From the NCBI RefSeq assembly GCF_003570715.1, contig NZ_QXXQ01000006.1, positions 184,516 to 248,515 of the forward strand: a stretch of DNA of 64,000 bases. The letters are read 5' to 3'. The stretch's first letter is position 1. The number at the start of each line of letters is the position of its first letter. The notes under the pieces are model-generated. The model made no database searches and was not told the origin of the DNA. It was given only the letters and a program-made list of their open reading frames with translations. This DNA comes from Gemmobacter lutimaris. Lineage in GTDB: Bacteria > Pseudomonadota > Alphaproteobacteria > Rhodobacterales > Rhodobacteraceae. This document shows, in pieces, positions 10,128-19,309 of the stretch. Made by a program: the position numbers and the translations under genes.

Positions 10128-10607
10128 ATGACACAACCCAAGGCAACGCTCTGTCTCTGGTTCGACAACGAGGCCGAGGCGGCGGCGCGGTTTTACGCCG
10201 CCACCTTTCCCGACAGCCACATGGGCAGGGTGCATCGCGCGCCCGGCGATTATCCGTCAGGCAAGGCGGGGGATGTGCTGACGGTGGAATTCACCATCTG
10301 CGGTCTGCCCTGCCTCGGGCTGAACGGCGGCCCTGCCTTCCCGCAAACCGAGGCGTTTTCCTTGCAGATCGCCACCGAGGATCAGGCGGAAACTGACCGT
10401 CTGTGGGATGCCATTGTCGGGAACGGTGGCCGGGAAAGTGCCTGTGGCTGGTGCAAGGATCGCTGGGGGATGAACTGGCAGATCACCCCCCGCACCCTGA
10501 CCGAGGCGCTGGCTGCGGGCGGCGCAGAGGCTGCGCGCGCCTTTGCCGCGATGATGGACATGACCCGGATCGACGTCGCCGCCATCGACGCCGCACGACG
10601 TGGCTGA
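10128..10607 (+). CDS. VOC-fold protein, PhnB / 3-demethylubiquinone methyltransferase-like
   Basis: Cytosolic protein of 159 residues with the glyoxalase/bleomycin-resistance fold of the PhnB subtype. Motifs are LWFDNEAEAAARFYAATF at the N-terminus, LGLNGGPAF in the middle, and CGWCKDRWGMNWQITP at the C-terminal half. RBS AAAGGA lies before the ATG. The physiological substrate of this subtype is generally unknown. It ends beside a long inverted repeat that separates it from convergent tldD. Confidence 0.82.
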   Translation: MTQPKATLCLWFDNEAEAAARFYAATFPDSHMGRVHRAPGDYPSGKAGDVLTVEFTICGLPCLGLNGGPAFPQTEAFSLQIATEDQAETDRLWDAIVGNGGRESACGWCKDRWGMNWQITPRTLTEALAAGGAEAARAFAAMMDMTRIDVAAIDAARRG

Positions 10608-10612
10608 CGAGG

Positions 10613-10771
10613 AGAGGGGGCTGTCTGCCCCCTCGCCCCTGCGGGGCTCACCCCCGAGGATATTTTTCGACAGAAAAATTTCAGATGTTCCGCTCGTCCA
10701 TTTTCTGTCCGCAAATATCCTCGGGGGGTGAATGAGCCGAAGGCTCAGAGGGGGGCAGACAGCCCCCTTTC
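10613..10771. repeat. long interrupted palindrome between convergent genes
   Basis: A nested inverted repeat fills almost the whole gap between two convergent genes. Outer arms GGGGGCTGTCTGCCCCC (about 10616-10632) and GGGGGCAGACAGCCCCC (about 10750-10766) pair. Then GGGCTCA pairs with TGAGCC; CACCCCCGAGGATATTT (10649-10665) with AAATATCCTCGGGGGGTG (10713-10730); and CGACAGAAAA with TTTTCTGTCCG. The centre is about 23 nt. It could act as a bidirectional terminator, a MITE-like mobile repeat, or both. Confidence 0.7.
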
Positions 10772-10777
10772 TTCGTC

Positions 10778-12199
10778 TCAGGCCGCCGAGCCGCCGATGG
10801 TCAGCCCGCCGATCATCAGGGTCGGCTGCCCCACGCCCACCGGCACCCATTGCCCGGCCTTGCCGCAATTACCGATGCCGGGGTCGAGCTTCATGTCATT
10901 GCCGATGGCGCGAATGTTGCGCAGGGCGGTGGCGCCGTCGCCGATCAGGGTGGCGCCTTTCACCGGGGCGCCGACCTTGCCGTTCTTCACCCGGTAGGCC
11001 TCGGTGCAGGAGAACACGAACTTGCCGTTGGTGATGTCGACCTGCCCGCCACCGAAGCCCACGGCCCAGATGCCGTCTTTCAGATCGGCAAGGATCGCCG
11101 CCGGATCGGTGTCGCCGCCGAGCATGTAGGTATTGGTCATGCGCGGCATCGGGATATGGGCGAAGCTTTCGCGCCGCCCGTTGCCGGTGCTGGCGGTGCC
11201 GGTCAGGCGGCCATTCTGGCGGTCCTGCATGTAGCCGGTCAGGATGCCATCTTCGATCAGGACGGTGCGGTTCGAAGGCGTGCCCTCGTCATCGACCGAG
11301 ATCGAGCCGCGCCGGTCGGGCAGGGTGCCATCGTCCAGCACGGTGACGCCGGGGGCGGCGATGCGCTGGCCCATCAGACCGGCGAAGGCCGAAGTGCCCT
11401 TGCGGTTGAAATCGCCCTCAAGCCCGTGGCCAATGGCCTCGTGCAGCAGGATGCCGGGCCAGCCGGGGCCAAGCACGATGTCCATGACGCCCGCCGGGGC
11501 GGGTTCGGCCTCAAGGTTCACCAGCGCGATGCGCAGCGCCTCGCGCGCGACGGGTTGCCAGTGGCCGGGGTCCAGCAGGGTGGCAAGGCCGAAACGGCCG
11601 CCACCGCCCATGCCGCCCGACTCGCGCCGCCCGGCCTGTTCGACGATGACCGAGATGTTCAGCCGCGCCATCGGGCGGACATCGGCGAAGCGCAGCCCCT
11701 CGGGGCGCAGGATCTCCACCTCCTGCAAACCGGCGCTGATGGTGGCGGAAACCTGGATCACGCGCGGGTCGAGGCCGCGGGCATAGGCGTCGATTTCCTT
11801 CAGCACGTCGATCTTGGCGGCGAAGCTTGCGTCCAGCATCGGGTCGGCATCGGTATAGAGGCGGGCATTGGTGCCCTTGGGGGGCGGGGCCATCACGCCG
11901 CCGCCATCCCCCACCGCCAGCCGCACGGTCTCAGAAGCACGGCGCATGGCGGCTTCGGAGATTTCGGTCGAATGGGCATAACCTGCGACCTCGCCCCGGA
12001 CGGCGCGCAGCCCGAACCCTTCGGAGGCATCGTAGGAGGCGGTTTTCACCCTGCCGTCATCCAGAACCAGCGCTTCTGACCGGCGGCGTTCGAGGAAAAG
12101 CTCGCCATCTTCTGCCCCTGCGACAGCCTGTCGCAGTATGGCCAGCGCCGCTGCCTCATCCAGCGACATGTCGAACGGGCGGAAGGCGTTGGCTGTCAT
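10778..12199 (-). CDS. tldD: TldD metalloprotease subunit
   Basis: Protein of 473 residues, the normal TldD length, starting at ATG 12199 (an upstream in-frame extension is not protein-like). The zinc-binding HEAIGH motif is at residues 253-258. TldD signatures include ASEGFGLRAVRGEVAGYAHS, SISVDDEGTPS, and the C-terminal GNCGKAGQWVPVGVGQP. With TldE/PmbA it forms a heterodimeric peptidase that degrades unfolded or modified peptides; TldE is not in this window. Divergent from ctaC. Confidence 0.93.
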   Translation of the reverse strand: MTANAFRPFDMSLDEAAALAILRQAVAGAEDGELFLERRRSEALVLDDGRVKTASYDASEGFGLRAVRGEVAGYAHSTEISEAAMRRASETVRLAVGDGGGVMAPPPKGTNARLYTDADPMLDASFAAKIDVLKEIDAYARGLDPRVIQVSATISAGLQEVEILRPEGLRFADVRPMARLNISVIVEQAGRRESGGMGGGGRFGLATLLDPGHWQPVAREALRIALVNLEAEPAPAGVMDIVLGPGWPGILLHEAIGHGLEGDFNRKGTSAFAGLMGQRIAAPGVTVLDDGTLPDRRGSISVDDEGTPSNRTVLIEDGILTGYMQDRQNGRLTGTASTGNGRRESFAHIPMPRMTNTYMLGGDTDPAAILADLKDGIWAVGFGGGQVDITNGKFVFSCTEAYRVKNGKVGAPVKGATLIGDGATALRNIRAIGNDMKLDPGIGNCGKAGQWVPVGVGQPTLMIGGLTIGGSAA

Positions 12200-12374
12200 G
12201 GGAAGTCCTTGATCCATGTCAAACGGCGACCGAGTGTCGCACGGTTTTGCTTGTCGTTTCCTGCCTAATATGGTTTCAACACAAGAAGAAACAACGGGAT
12301 TCTGCCCGCACAACGGGCATGGCCGAAAAGCGGACGATAAGCCGCACTTCGAACGGGATAGAAAGATGCGACTC

Positions 12375-13262
12375 ATGAAGAACCTTTCGGGTCTCGCTGC
12401 CGGTGTGGCCGCGATGGCCGTCGCCGGTGTGGCGCTGGCACAGGACCTGCCGGTGATCGGCCGTCCGGTGGATGGCAAGCTGGGCTTCCAGCCGGCGGCG
12501 ACGGAACTGGCGGCGGATATTCACTGGCTGGATCACTTCATTCTGGTCATCATCACCGCCATCGTGCTCTTCGTGACCGCGCTGATGGTCTATTGCTTCG
12601 TCCGGTTCAATCGCCGCGCCAATCCGAAGCCCGCGACCTTTACCCACAACACCCCGATCGAGATCCTCTGGACCGCCGTGCCGATTGTGATCCTGCTGGT
12701 GATCGGTGGTTACTCGCTGCCGATCCTGTTCAAGCAGCAAGAAATTCCGGTGGCGGACATCACCATCAAGGTGACGGGCTACCAGTGGTATTGGGGCTAT
12801 GAATATGTGCAGGACGGCATCACCCCGGAAAACGACGGGACCGATCCGGTCGCATTTGAAAGCTTCAAGCTGGAGAAAGACCAGCTCGCGCAATATGGCT
12901 ACGATGAAACCGACTATCTGCTTGCGACCGATACCGCCGTCGTCGTGCCGGTCGGCAAGACCGTCGTGATGCAGGTGACGGGCGCCGACGTCATCCATTC
13001 CTGGACCATCCCGGCTTTCGGCGTGAAGCAGGACGCGGTGCCGGGCCGTCTGGCGCAGCTGTGGTTCAAGGCCGACATCGAGGGCGTGTTCTTCGGTCAG
13101 TGTTCGGAACTCTGCGGCAAGGACCACGCCTACATGCCGATTACCGTCAAGGTCGTGTCCGAGGCGAAATATGCCGAATGGCTGGCCAAGGCCAAGGCGG
13201 GCGACGTGCAGCTGTCGTCCATCGCAGCCCCTGCCGCCGTGCAGGTCGCCGCGAACAACTGA
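12375..13262 (+). CDS. ctaC: cytochrome c oxidase subunit II
   Basis: Subunit II of the aa3-type oxidase, 295 residues. Signal peptide about 1-22 (cut after VALAQ), two transmembrane helices (about 53-76 and 98-120), then the periplasmic CuA domain. CuA ligands are visible: H208, C243, C247, H251 and M254 in [15 protein letters not shown]. The aromatic electron-entry region is [11 protein letters not shown] chose ATG 12375 because AGAAAG sits 9 nt upstream; ATG 12366 is an alternative adding three residues. First gene of the oxidase cluster; ctaD is not here. Confidence 0.93.
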   Translation: MKNLSGLAAGVAAMAVAGVALAQDLPVIGRPVDGKLGFQPAATELAADIHWLDHFILVIITAIVLFVTALMVYCFVRFNRRANPKPATFTHNTPIEILWTAVPIVILLVIGGYSLPILFKQQEIPVADITIKVTGYQWYWGYEYVQDGITPENDGTDPVAFESFKLEKDQLAQYGYDETDYLLATDTAVVVPVGKTVVMQVTGADVIHSWTIPAFGVKQDAVPGRLAQLWFKADIEGVFFGQCSELCGKDHAYMPITVKVVSEAKYAEWLAKAKAGDVQLSSIAAPAAVQVAANN

Positions 13263-13339
13263 TCGACTGATGTGACTTTGCGATCGGGCGGCGGACCTTC
13301 GGGGTGCCGCCGCCCGATCCCACCAAGGGACAGCCGGAT

Positions 13340-14284
13340 ATGAGCGATATCCATGCCAACAGCCTGAGCGATACCGGACCGGCCGAGGCTGGCTTCGGCG
13401 ATTTCGTGGCGCTTCTGAAGCCGCGTGTCATGTCGCTGGTGGTTTTTACCGCGCTGGTCGGCCTGCTGGTCGCGCCTGTCTCGCTGCACCCGCTGGTGGC
13501 TTTTACCTGCGTGCTGTTCATTGCGCTGGGGGCCGGGGCCTCGGGCGCGCTGAACATGTGGTGGGATGCCGATATCGACCAGGTGATGCGCCGCACCAAG
13601 GGGCGTCCGATTCCGGCGGGCCTCGTGCAGCCGGGCGAGGCGCTGGGATTCGGTCTGGCGCTGTCGGGCCTTGCAGTGATGATGCTGTGGCTTGCCGCCA
13701 ATACGCTGGCGGCGCTGCTGCTGGCCTTCACCATCTTCTTCTACGCCGTCGTCTATTCGATGTGGCTGAAACGCTCGACCCCGCAGAACATCGTGATCGG
13801 TGGTGCGGCGGGGGCTTTCCCGCCCATGATCGGCTGGGTCTGCGCGACCGGCAGCATCAGCGTCGAGGCGGTGCTGATGTTCATGCTGATCTTCATGTGG
13901 ACGCCGCCGCATTTCTGGTCGCTGGCGCTGTTCATGAACAGCGACTACGAAAAGGCCGGTGTGCCCATGCTGACCGTGACGCATGGCAAGCGGGTCACCC
14001 GCAATCATATCCTCGTCTACACGGTCGCGCTTGTGCCCTTCGCGCTGGCGACTGGCTTCACCTCGATCGGCGGCCCGGTCTATCTGGCGGTGTCTGCCGT
14101 GCTGAACGCGGGCTTCCTCTGGGGTGCGTGGAAGATCTGGCGCCGGGACGAGGCTGCGGCCGAGGCCGATGGCTATGCCACCGAAAAGGCGGTGTTCAAA
14201 TTCTCGCTGCTTTACCTCTTCCTGCATTTCGTGGCGCTTCTGGCCGAGGCGGCGCTTCATTCCTACGGTTTCGGAGACTGGTGA
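13340..14284 (+). CDS. ctaB: protoheme IX farnesyltransferase
   Basis: Polytopic UbiA-family prenyltransferase of 314 residues that converts heme B to heme O for the oxidase. The first Asp-rich motif appears in NMWWDADIDQVMRRTKGRP, with IPAG after it, and the second region in NSDYEKAGVPML. About nine hydrophobic segments are present. ATG 13340 is preceded by AAGGGA at 13325-13330. It lies between the subunit II and assembly-factor genes and is probably co-transcribed. Confidence 0.94.
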   Translation: MSDIHANSLSDTGPAEAGFGDFVALLKPRVMSLVVFTALVGLLVAPVSLHPLVAFTCVLFIALGAGASGALNMWWDADIDQVMRRTKGRPIPAGLVQPGEALGFGLALSGLAVMMLWLAANTLAALLLAFTIFFYAVVYSMWLKRSTPQNIVIGGAAGAFPPMIGWVCATGSISVEAVLMFMLIFMWTPPHFWSLALFMNSDYEKAGVPMLTVTHGKRVTRNHILVYTVALVPFALATGFTSIGGPVYLAVSAVLNAGFLWGAWKIWRRDEAAAEADGYATEKAVFKFSLLYLFLHFVALLAEAALHSYGFGDW

Positions 14285-14285
14285 C

Positions 14286-14501
14286 ATGGCGACACTCAAA
14301 CCCACCCACGACCTGCATCGCCGCCGCTTTGGCCGCAATGTTGGCCTTGGTCTCGTTCTGGTGGCCTTCGTGGTGCTGGTCTTCGGTCTGACCGTCGTGA
14401 AAGTCACGCGCGGTGATCCGATGCAGGCTTTTGACCATGTGGTGCGGCCGGAACTGGTGCCGCTGCCGCAGGGTGGCCAACAGCAGGGGGGAAGCAACTG
14501 A
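14286..14501 (+). CDS. small membrane protein, CoxF-like
   Basis: Protein of 71 residues that starts 1 nt after the ctaB stop and overlaps the ctaG start (TGATG at 14499-14503). A basic N-terminus (HRRRFGRN) leads into one hydrophobic helix (about residues 20-39, GLVLVAFVVLVFGLTVVKV) and then a polar tail ending in Gln/Gly. A small single-helix gene at this position is common in oxidase operons of this group (sometimes called CoxF) and is assumed to help oxidase assembly. That role is inferred from position only. Confidence 0.75.
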   Translation: MATLKPTHDLHRRRFGRNVGLGLVLVAFVVLVFGLTVVKVTRGDPMQAFDHVVRPELVPLPQGGQQQGGSN

Positions 14502-15076
14502 TGAGCAACCGTTCGCCCGGACGCACCGCAGGTCTGCTTGTCGGCGTCGTGCTGACCATGGGCGCGCTCAGCTTCGCGGCTGTGCCGTTCTACAACTGGT
14601 TCTGCCGCGTGACCGGCTTTGCGGGCACCACTTCGGTCGCCACCACTGCGTCGGATGTGGTGCTGGACCGCGAGATCCTTGTGCGTTTCGACGCGTCGAA
14701 AGAGGCGGGTATGCCCTGGGATTTCAAGCCGCAGCAGCATTCCATGCGGCTGAAGATCGGGGAAACCGGCCTCGCCTTCTATGAGGCGCATAACCCGACC
14801 GACCGCACCGTGGCAGGCACCGCCAGCTACAACGTCACCCCGGATTCCGCCGGGGGCTATTTCACCAAGATCGCCTGTTTCTGCTTTACCGAGCAGGTGC
14901 TGGCACCGGGCGAAACCGCGATCATGCCGGTGACGTTCTATGTCGATCCCGAGATCGTCAAAGACCCGGAAGGCAAATTCGTGCAGGAAATCACGCTGTC
15001 CTACACGTTCCACGAAACCGCGCTGCCCGAAAGTCAGGCTGCGCTGGCCGCCCCCTCGACGGGCGCGGTAAACTGA
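14501..15076 (+). CDS. ctaG: cytochrome c oxidase assembly protein CtaG/Cox11
   Basis: Cox11-family copper chaperone of 191 residues that delivers copper to the CuB site of subunit I. An N-terminal membrane anchor (about 10-28) is followed by a conserved cysteine near the membrane (C35, YNWFCRVTGF). The copper-binding CFCF motif is at residues 126-129 (KIACFCFTEQ), with the typical MPVTFYVDP near the C-terminus. Translationally coupled to the small membrane-protein gene. Confidence 0.95.
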   Translation: MSNRSPGRTAGLLVGVVLTMGALSFAAVPFYNWFCRVTGFAGTTSVATTASDVVLDREILVRFDASKEAGMPWDFKPQQHSMRLKIGETGLAFYEAHNPTDRTVAGTASYNVTPDSAGGYFTKIACFCFTEQVLAPGETAIMPVTFYVDPEIVKDPEGKFVQEITLSYTFHETALPESQAALAAPSTGAVN

Positions 15077-15097
15077 CAAGACAACGAGGGACCTCCA

Positions 15098-15901
15098 ATG
15101 GCTCACGCCAAGAACCACGATTACCACGTTCTGCCACCGTCGATCTGGCCGTTCCTCGGCTCGGTCGGTGCCTTCGTCATGCTGTTCGGTGCGGTGCTGT
15201 GGATGCACGGCTCGGGTCCGTGGATGGGGCTGATCGGCTTCGTCATGGTGCTTTACGTCATGTTCGGCTGGTGGGCCGATGTGGTGAAAGAAGCGCAGGA
15301 AGGCGATCATACGCCGGTCGTGCGCATCGGCCTGCGCTATGGCGTGGTCATGTTCATCATGTCCGAAGTGATGTTCTTCGCCGCCTGGTTCTGGAGCTTC
15401 TTCAAACATGCCATGTATCCGATGGGGCCGATGTCGCCCATCGTTGACGGCGTGTTCCCGCCGGAAGGCATCCAGACTTTCGACCCCTGGCACCTGCCGC
15501 TGATCAACACGCTGATCCTGCTGTGCTCGGGTGCGGCCGCGACCTGGGCGCACCACGCGCTTGCGCATGAGAACAACCGCAAGGATCTGGTGAACGGTCT
15601 GGCGCTGGCCATCATCCTCGGTGTGTTCTTCACCATCCTGCAAGCCTATGAATACAGCCACGCCGCCTTCGGCTTTGCCGGCAATATCTATGGCGCGAAC
15701 TTCTTCATGGCGACCGGCTTCCACGGCTTCCACGTCGTGATCGGCACGATCTTCCTGACCGTCTGCCTGATCCGTGCGCTGAAGGGCCACTTCACCCCGG
15801 AACAGCATGTCGGCTTCGAGGCGGCTGCCTGGTACTGGCACTTCGTGGACGTGGTGTGGCTGTTCCTCTTCGCCGCGATCTACGTCTGGGGTCAGGGCTG
15901 A
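15098..15901 (+). CDS. ctaE: cytochrome c oxidase subunit III
   Basis: Subunit III of 267 residues with about seven transmembrane helices. Signatures are [16 protein letters not shown] at the N-terminus, [20 protein letters not shown] in helix [15 protein letters not shown], and the C-terminal [17 protein letters not shown]. It follows ctaG after 21 nt with RBS AACGAGGGA. It ends the main oxidase transcript, since a T-rich hairpin comes 44 nt downstream. Confidence 0.95.
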   Translation: MAHAKNHDYHVLPPSIWPFLGSVGAFVMLFGAVLWMHGSGPWMGLIGFVMVLYVMFGWWADVVKEAQEGDHTPVVRIGLRYGVVMFIMSEVMFFAAWFWSFFKHAMYPMGPMSPIVDGVFPPEGIQTFDPWHLPLINTLILLCSGAAATWAHHALAHENNRKDLVNGLALAIILGVFFTILQAYEYSHAAFGFAGNIYGANFFMATGFHGFHVVIGTIFLTVCLIRALKGHFTPEQHVGFEAAAWYWHFVDVVWLFLFAAIYVWGQG

Positions 15902-15944
15902 TCCCCGGTGCCGGGTCACACGACCCGGCGCCCTTCCATCCCGG

Positions 15945-15982
15945 GCGCGGGCCTTGTAAAAGGCGCGCGCTTTTCTTTTTTC
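15945..15982 (+). terminator. rho-independent terminator-like hairpin after ctaE
   Basis: GCGCGGGCCTT pairs with AAGGCGCGCGC (one mismatch) around a GTAA loop, followed directly by TTTTCTTTTTT. This is a good intrinsic terminator on the plus strand and ends about 10 nt before the surf1 start. A second hairpin without a T tract (GCCGGGTC/GACCCGGC, 15910-15929) lies just upstream. It may split oxidase genes from surf1-thrC or act as an attenuator. Confidence 0.75.
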
Positions 15983-15992
15983 CGAGGCTCCG

Positions 15993-16658
15993 ATGACCCG
16001 CCGCATGATCCTGCCGTTGCTGTTCGGCCTTGTCGGCTGCGCCATCCTGATCGGGCTGGGTTCCTGGCAGATGCAGCGCCTGCACTGGAAGGAAGGCGTG
16101 CTGGCCGAGATAGAGGCCCGCATTGCCGCCGCGCCGGTGCCGCTGCCTGATCATCCCGAATCCCCGCGTGACCGCTATCTGCCGGTGGTGGCCGAAGGGC
16201 GGATGACCGGCGAGGGGCTGAAGGTGCTGGCCTCGCGCAAACTGGTGGGGCCGGGGCACCGGCTGATCGGCGTGCTGGAGACCGGCGGGCGCCGCGTGCT
16301 GGTCGATCTGGGCTTCGTGCCGGATGGTGAACCGCTGGACCTGCCGCAAGGCCCCGCGCGCGTGGTGGGCAACCTGCACTGGCCCGAGGAAAAAGACAGC
16401 TTCACGCCCGAACCGAATCCGGTGACGGGCCTGTGGTTTGCCCGCGATGTGCCGGCCATGGCGGCCAAGCTTGGCACAGAGCCGACATTGATTGTCGCGC
16501 GTGAACCAGTCGTGCCGGAAATCGCGCCGCTGCCGGTCGATACTTCGGGTATTCCCAACGATCATCTGGGCTATGCGCTGACCTGGTTTCTGCTTGCGGT
16601 CGCATGGGCGGGGATGACAGTTCTGTTTCTCTGGCGTATCAGACGCCGGAACGCATGA
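15993..16658 (+). CDS. SURF1 family oxidase assembly protein
   Basis: Heme a insertion/assembly factor of 221 residues with the two-helix SURF1 layout: an N-terminal transmembrane helix (about 7-24, ending LGSWQMQRLHWK), a periplasmic domain, and a C-terminal helix (about 193-214). The signatures GSWQxxRLxWK, GFVP and HLGYALTWF are present. RBS-like CCGAGG precedes the ATG. The terminator-like hairpin upstream suggests its expression differs from ctaCBGE. Confidence 0.9.
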   Translation: MTRRMILPLLFGLVGCAILIGLGSWQMQRLHWKEGVLAEIEARIAAAPVPLPDHPESPRDRYLPVVAEGRMTGEGLKVLASRKLVGPGHRLIGVLETGGRRVLVDLGFVPDGEPLDLPQGPARVVGNLHWPEEKDSFTPEPNPVTGLWFARDVPAMAAKLGTEPTLIVAREPVVPEIAPLPVDTSGIPNDHLGYALTWFLLAVAWAGMTVLFLWRIRRRNA

Positions 16659-16667
16659 GGCGAGGCG

Positions 16668-18053
16668 ATGCACTATATCTCGACCCGCGGGCAGGCGCCC
16701 GTTCTGACTTTCGGCGAAGCGATGATGACGGGGCTGGCGCGTGACGGGGGGCTTTATGTGCCCGAGACCGTGCCGCAATTCACGGCCGATGATATCGCCG
16801 CGCTGGCGGGTCTGCCCTATGAGGAAATCGCCTTCCGTGTGATGCGCCCTTTCATGGGCGACCTGTTTTCGGAAGCCGAGTTTCGCAGCCTGATCGCCAA
16901 GGCCTATCAGGGCTTCGGCCATCCGGCGCGCGCGCCGCTCAAGCAGCTTGCGCCCAATCATTTTCTGCTGGAGCTGTTCCACGGGCCGACGCTGGCCTTC
17001 AAGGATTTCGCCATGCAGATCATCGGTCAGATGATGCAGGCGGCGCTGGCCAAGTCGGGTGAGCGCATCACCATCGTCGGCGCGACCAGCGGCGATACCG
17101 GCTCTGCCGCGATCGAGGCCTTCAAGGGGCTGGCGAATGTGGATGTGTTCATCCTGTTCCCGCATGGCCGCGTATCCGAGGTGCAGCGTCGCCAGATGAC
17201 CACGCCGACCGAGGCGAATGTGCATGCGCTGGCGCTGGATGGCGATTTCGATGATTGTCAGGCGCGGCTCAAGGACATGTTCAACGACCACGCCTTCCGC
17301 GACGGCGTGCGACTGGCGGGTGTGAACAGCATCAACTGGGCGCGGGTGCTGGCGCAGGTGGTTTACTACTTCTCGGCCGCGACCAGCCTCGGCGCGCCGC
17401 ATCGCAAGGTCAGCTTCACCGTGCCGACCGGCAATTTCGGCGACATCTTCGCGGGCTATATCGCGCAGCGCATGGGCCTGCCGATTGCGGAACTGGTGAT
17501 CGCCACCAACCAGAACGACATTCTGGACCGCGCGCTGAAATCCGGCGCCTACGAGACGAACGGGGTGAAACCCTCGATCAGCCCCTCGATGGACATTCAG
17601 GTCTCGTCGAACTTCGAACGCGCGCTGTTCGATGCCTATGGCCGCGACGGCGCCGCCGTGGCGCAGTTGATGGACGAGATGAAATCGGGCGGCTTCCGCA
17701 TCAGCCAGGGCGCGCTGGAAAGCCTGCGCGCCACCTTCACCTCGGGCCGCTGCTCGGAGGAGGAGACGCTGGCGACCATCCGCGCCGAACGCGCCGCGAC
17801 CGGCGAGCTTCTGTGTCCGCACAGCGCCGTTGGCGTGAAGGTGGCGCAAGATCATCTGGGCGCGGTGTCGATGATCACGCTGGCCACCGCCCATCCCGCG
17901 AAATTCCCCGATGCGGTGGAACAGGCGACGGGCCTGCGCCCGGCGCTGCCGCCGCGCATGGCGGATCTGTTCGACCGGCCCGAACGGGTGACACGGGTGC
18001 CCAATGACCTCGCCGCGCTGCAAACCCTCGTCCGCGAAAGGATCGCGCGTTGA
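16668..18053 (+). CDS. thrC: threonine synthase
   Basis: PLP enzyme of 461 residues converting O-phospho-L-homoserine to threonine. The N-terminal threonine-synthase signature MHYISTRG is present. The PLP lysine is K112 in GPTLAFKDFAMQ, and the phosphate-binding ATSGDTGSAA segment follows. VPTGNFGDIFAG and SAVGVKVA lie in the C-terminal half. It starts 9 nt after surf1 and overlaps the M16 peptidase start by 4 nt. The link to the oxidase cluster is positional and shared by related genomes. Confidence 0.94.
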   Translation: MHYISTRGQAPVLTFGEAMMTGLARDGGLYVPETVPQFTADDIAALAGLPYEEIAFRVMRPFMGDLFSEAEFRSLIAKAYQGFGHPARAPLKQLAPNHFLLELFHGPTLAFKDFAMQIIGQMMQAALAKSGERITIVGATSGDTGSAAIEAFKGLANVDVFILFPHGRVSEVQRRQMTTPTEANVHALALDGDFDDCQARLKDMFNDHAFRDGVRLAGVNSINWARVLAQVVYYFSAATSLGAPHRKVSFTVPTGNFGDIFAGYIAQRMGLPIAELVIATNQNDILDRALKSGAYETNGVKPSISPSMDIQVSSNFERALFDAYGRDGAAVAQLMDEMKSGGFRISQGALESLRATFTSGRCSEEETLATIRAERAATGELLCPHSAVGVKVAQDHLGAVSMITLATAHPAKFPDAVEQATGLRPALPPRMADLFDRPERVTRVPNDLAALQTLVRERIAR

Positions 18054-19309
18054 CGCTTCGCATCACTACCCTGCCCAACGGCCTGCGCATCGTGACCGAG
18101 GATATGCCGGGGCTGCAATCCGCCTCGGTCGGCATCTGGGTCACCGCCGGCGGGCGGCATGAACGGGCCGAACAGAACGGCATCGCGCATTTCCTTGAAC
18201 ATATGGCCTTCAAGGGCACCGAAAAGCGCAGTGCCCTGCGGATTGCCGAGGAAATCGAGGATGTGGGCGGTTACATCAACGCCTATACCTCGAAGGAGAT
18301 GACCGCCTATTACGCGCGTGTCCTCTCGGCCGATGTGGCGCTGGCGCTGGATGTGATTTCCGACATCGTGCTGAACCCGGTGTTCGACGCGAAGGAAATC
18401 GAGACCGAGCGGCATGTGATCCTGCAAGAGATCGGTCAGGCGCTGGATACGCCCGATGACATCATCTTCGACTGGTTGCAGGAAGTCAGCTACCCCGATC
18501 AGCCCTTCGGCCGCACCATCCTCGGCCCGGCCGAGCGCGTCTCTGCCTTTGGCCGTGCCGATCTGCGTCGCTTCGTGGCCGAACATTACGGCCCCGACCA
18601 GATGATCCTCTCCGCCTCGGGCGGGGTGGACCATGATGCCATCGTGGCCCAGGCGACCGGGATCTTCGGCGCGCTGCGCCCCGTCGGCTTGCCGAAGCTG
18701 GAAACCGCCCGCTTCGGCGGCGGCGAGCGGCGCGAGGTCAAGGGGCTGGAGCAGGTGCATTTCGCGCTTGCCCTGGAATCCCCCGGCTACCGGGACCCCG
18801 ACGTGTTCACCGCGCAGGTCTATTCCATGGCGATGGGCGGTGGCATGTCGTCGCGCCTGTTCCAGAAGATCCGCGAGGAACGCGGCCTGTGCTATTCCAT
18901 CTTTGCGCAATCCGGCGCCTATGAGGACACCGGCTCGATCACGATCTATGCCGGCACCTCGGAGGAAGAGATCGGCGATCTGACCGCGCTGACGCTGGAC
19001 GAGCTGAAACGCGCCGCCGATGACATGACCGAGGCCGAGGTCGCGCGCGCGCGGGCACAGCTGAAGGCCGGGTTGTTGATGGGGCTGGAAAGCCCCTCGA
19101 CGCGCGCCGAACGCAATGCGCGGCTGCTGTCGATCTGGGGCCGTGTGCCGCCGGTGGAAGAGGCGGTTGCGAAGATCGACGCGGTCTCGACCGCCGATGT
19201 GCGCCGCTATGCCGGGACACTGACCGGGGCCCCGGCCGCACTGGCGCTTTACGGCCCGGTCGAACGCGCGCCGGGGCTGGAGGCGATCCGCGACAGGCTC
19301 GCCGCCTGA
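18050..19309 (+). CDS. M16 family zinc peptidase (processing-peptidase-like)
   Basis: Protein of 419 residues, homologous to the mitochondrial processing peptidase beta subunit. The inverted zinc motif HFLEH is at residues 47-51, with the downstream acidic ligand region TERHVILQEI around residues 121-130. LFQKIREERGLCYSI is the typical C-domain substrate-groove motif. The start appears to be TTG at 18050, overlapping the thrC stop, so translation is probably coupled; an internal ATG would remove conserved N-terminal sequence. Substrate unknown. Confidence 0.88.
   Translation: MTLRITTLPNGLRIVTEDMPGLQSASVGIWVTAGGRHERAEQNGIAHFLEHMAFKGTEKRSALRIAEEIEDVGGYINAYTSKEMTAYYARVLSADVALALDVISDIVLNPVFDAKEIETERHVILQEIGQALDTPDDIIFDWLQEVSYPDQPFGRTILGPAERVSAFGRADLRRFVAEHYGPDQMILSASGGVDHDAIVAQATGIFGALRPVGLPKLETARFGGGERREVKGLEQVHFALALESPGYRDPDVFTAQVYSMAMGGGMSSRLFQKIREERGLCYSIFAQSGAYEDTGSITIYAGTSEEEIGDLTALTLDELKRAADDMTEAEVARARAQLKAGLLMGLESPSTRAERNARLLSIWGRVPPVEEAVAKIDAVSTADVRRYAGTLTGAPAALALYGPVERAPGLEAIRDRLAA

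Noticed and set aside
13130..16123. Nearly 1000-codon minus-strand open frame across the cytochrome oxidase cluster
   Set aside because: Complement of well-identified ctaC, ctaB, ctaG and ctaE; composition is not protein-like.
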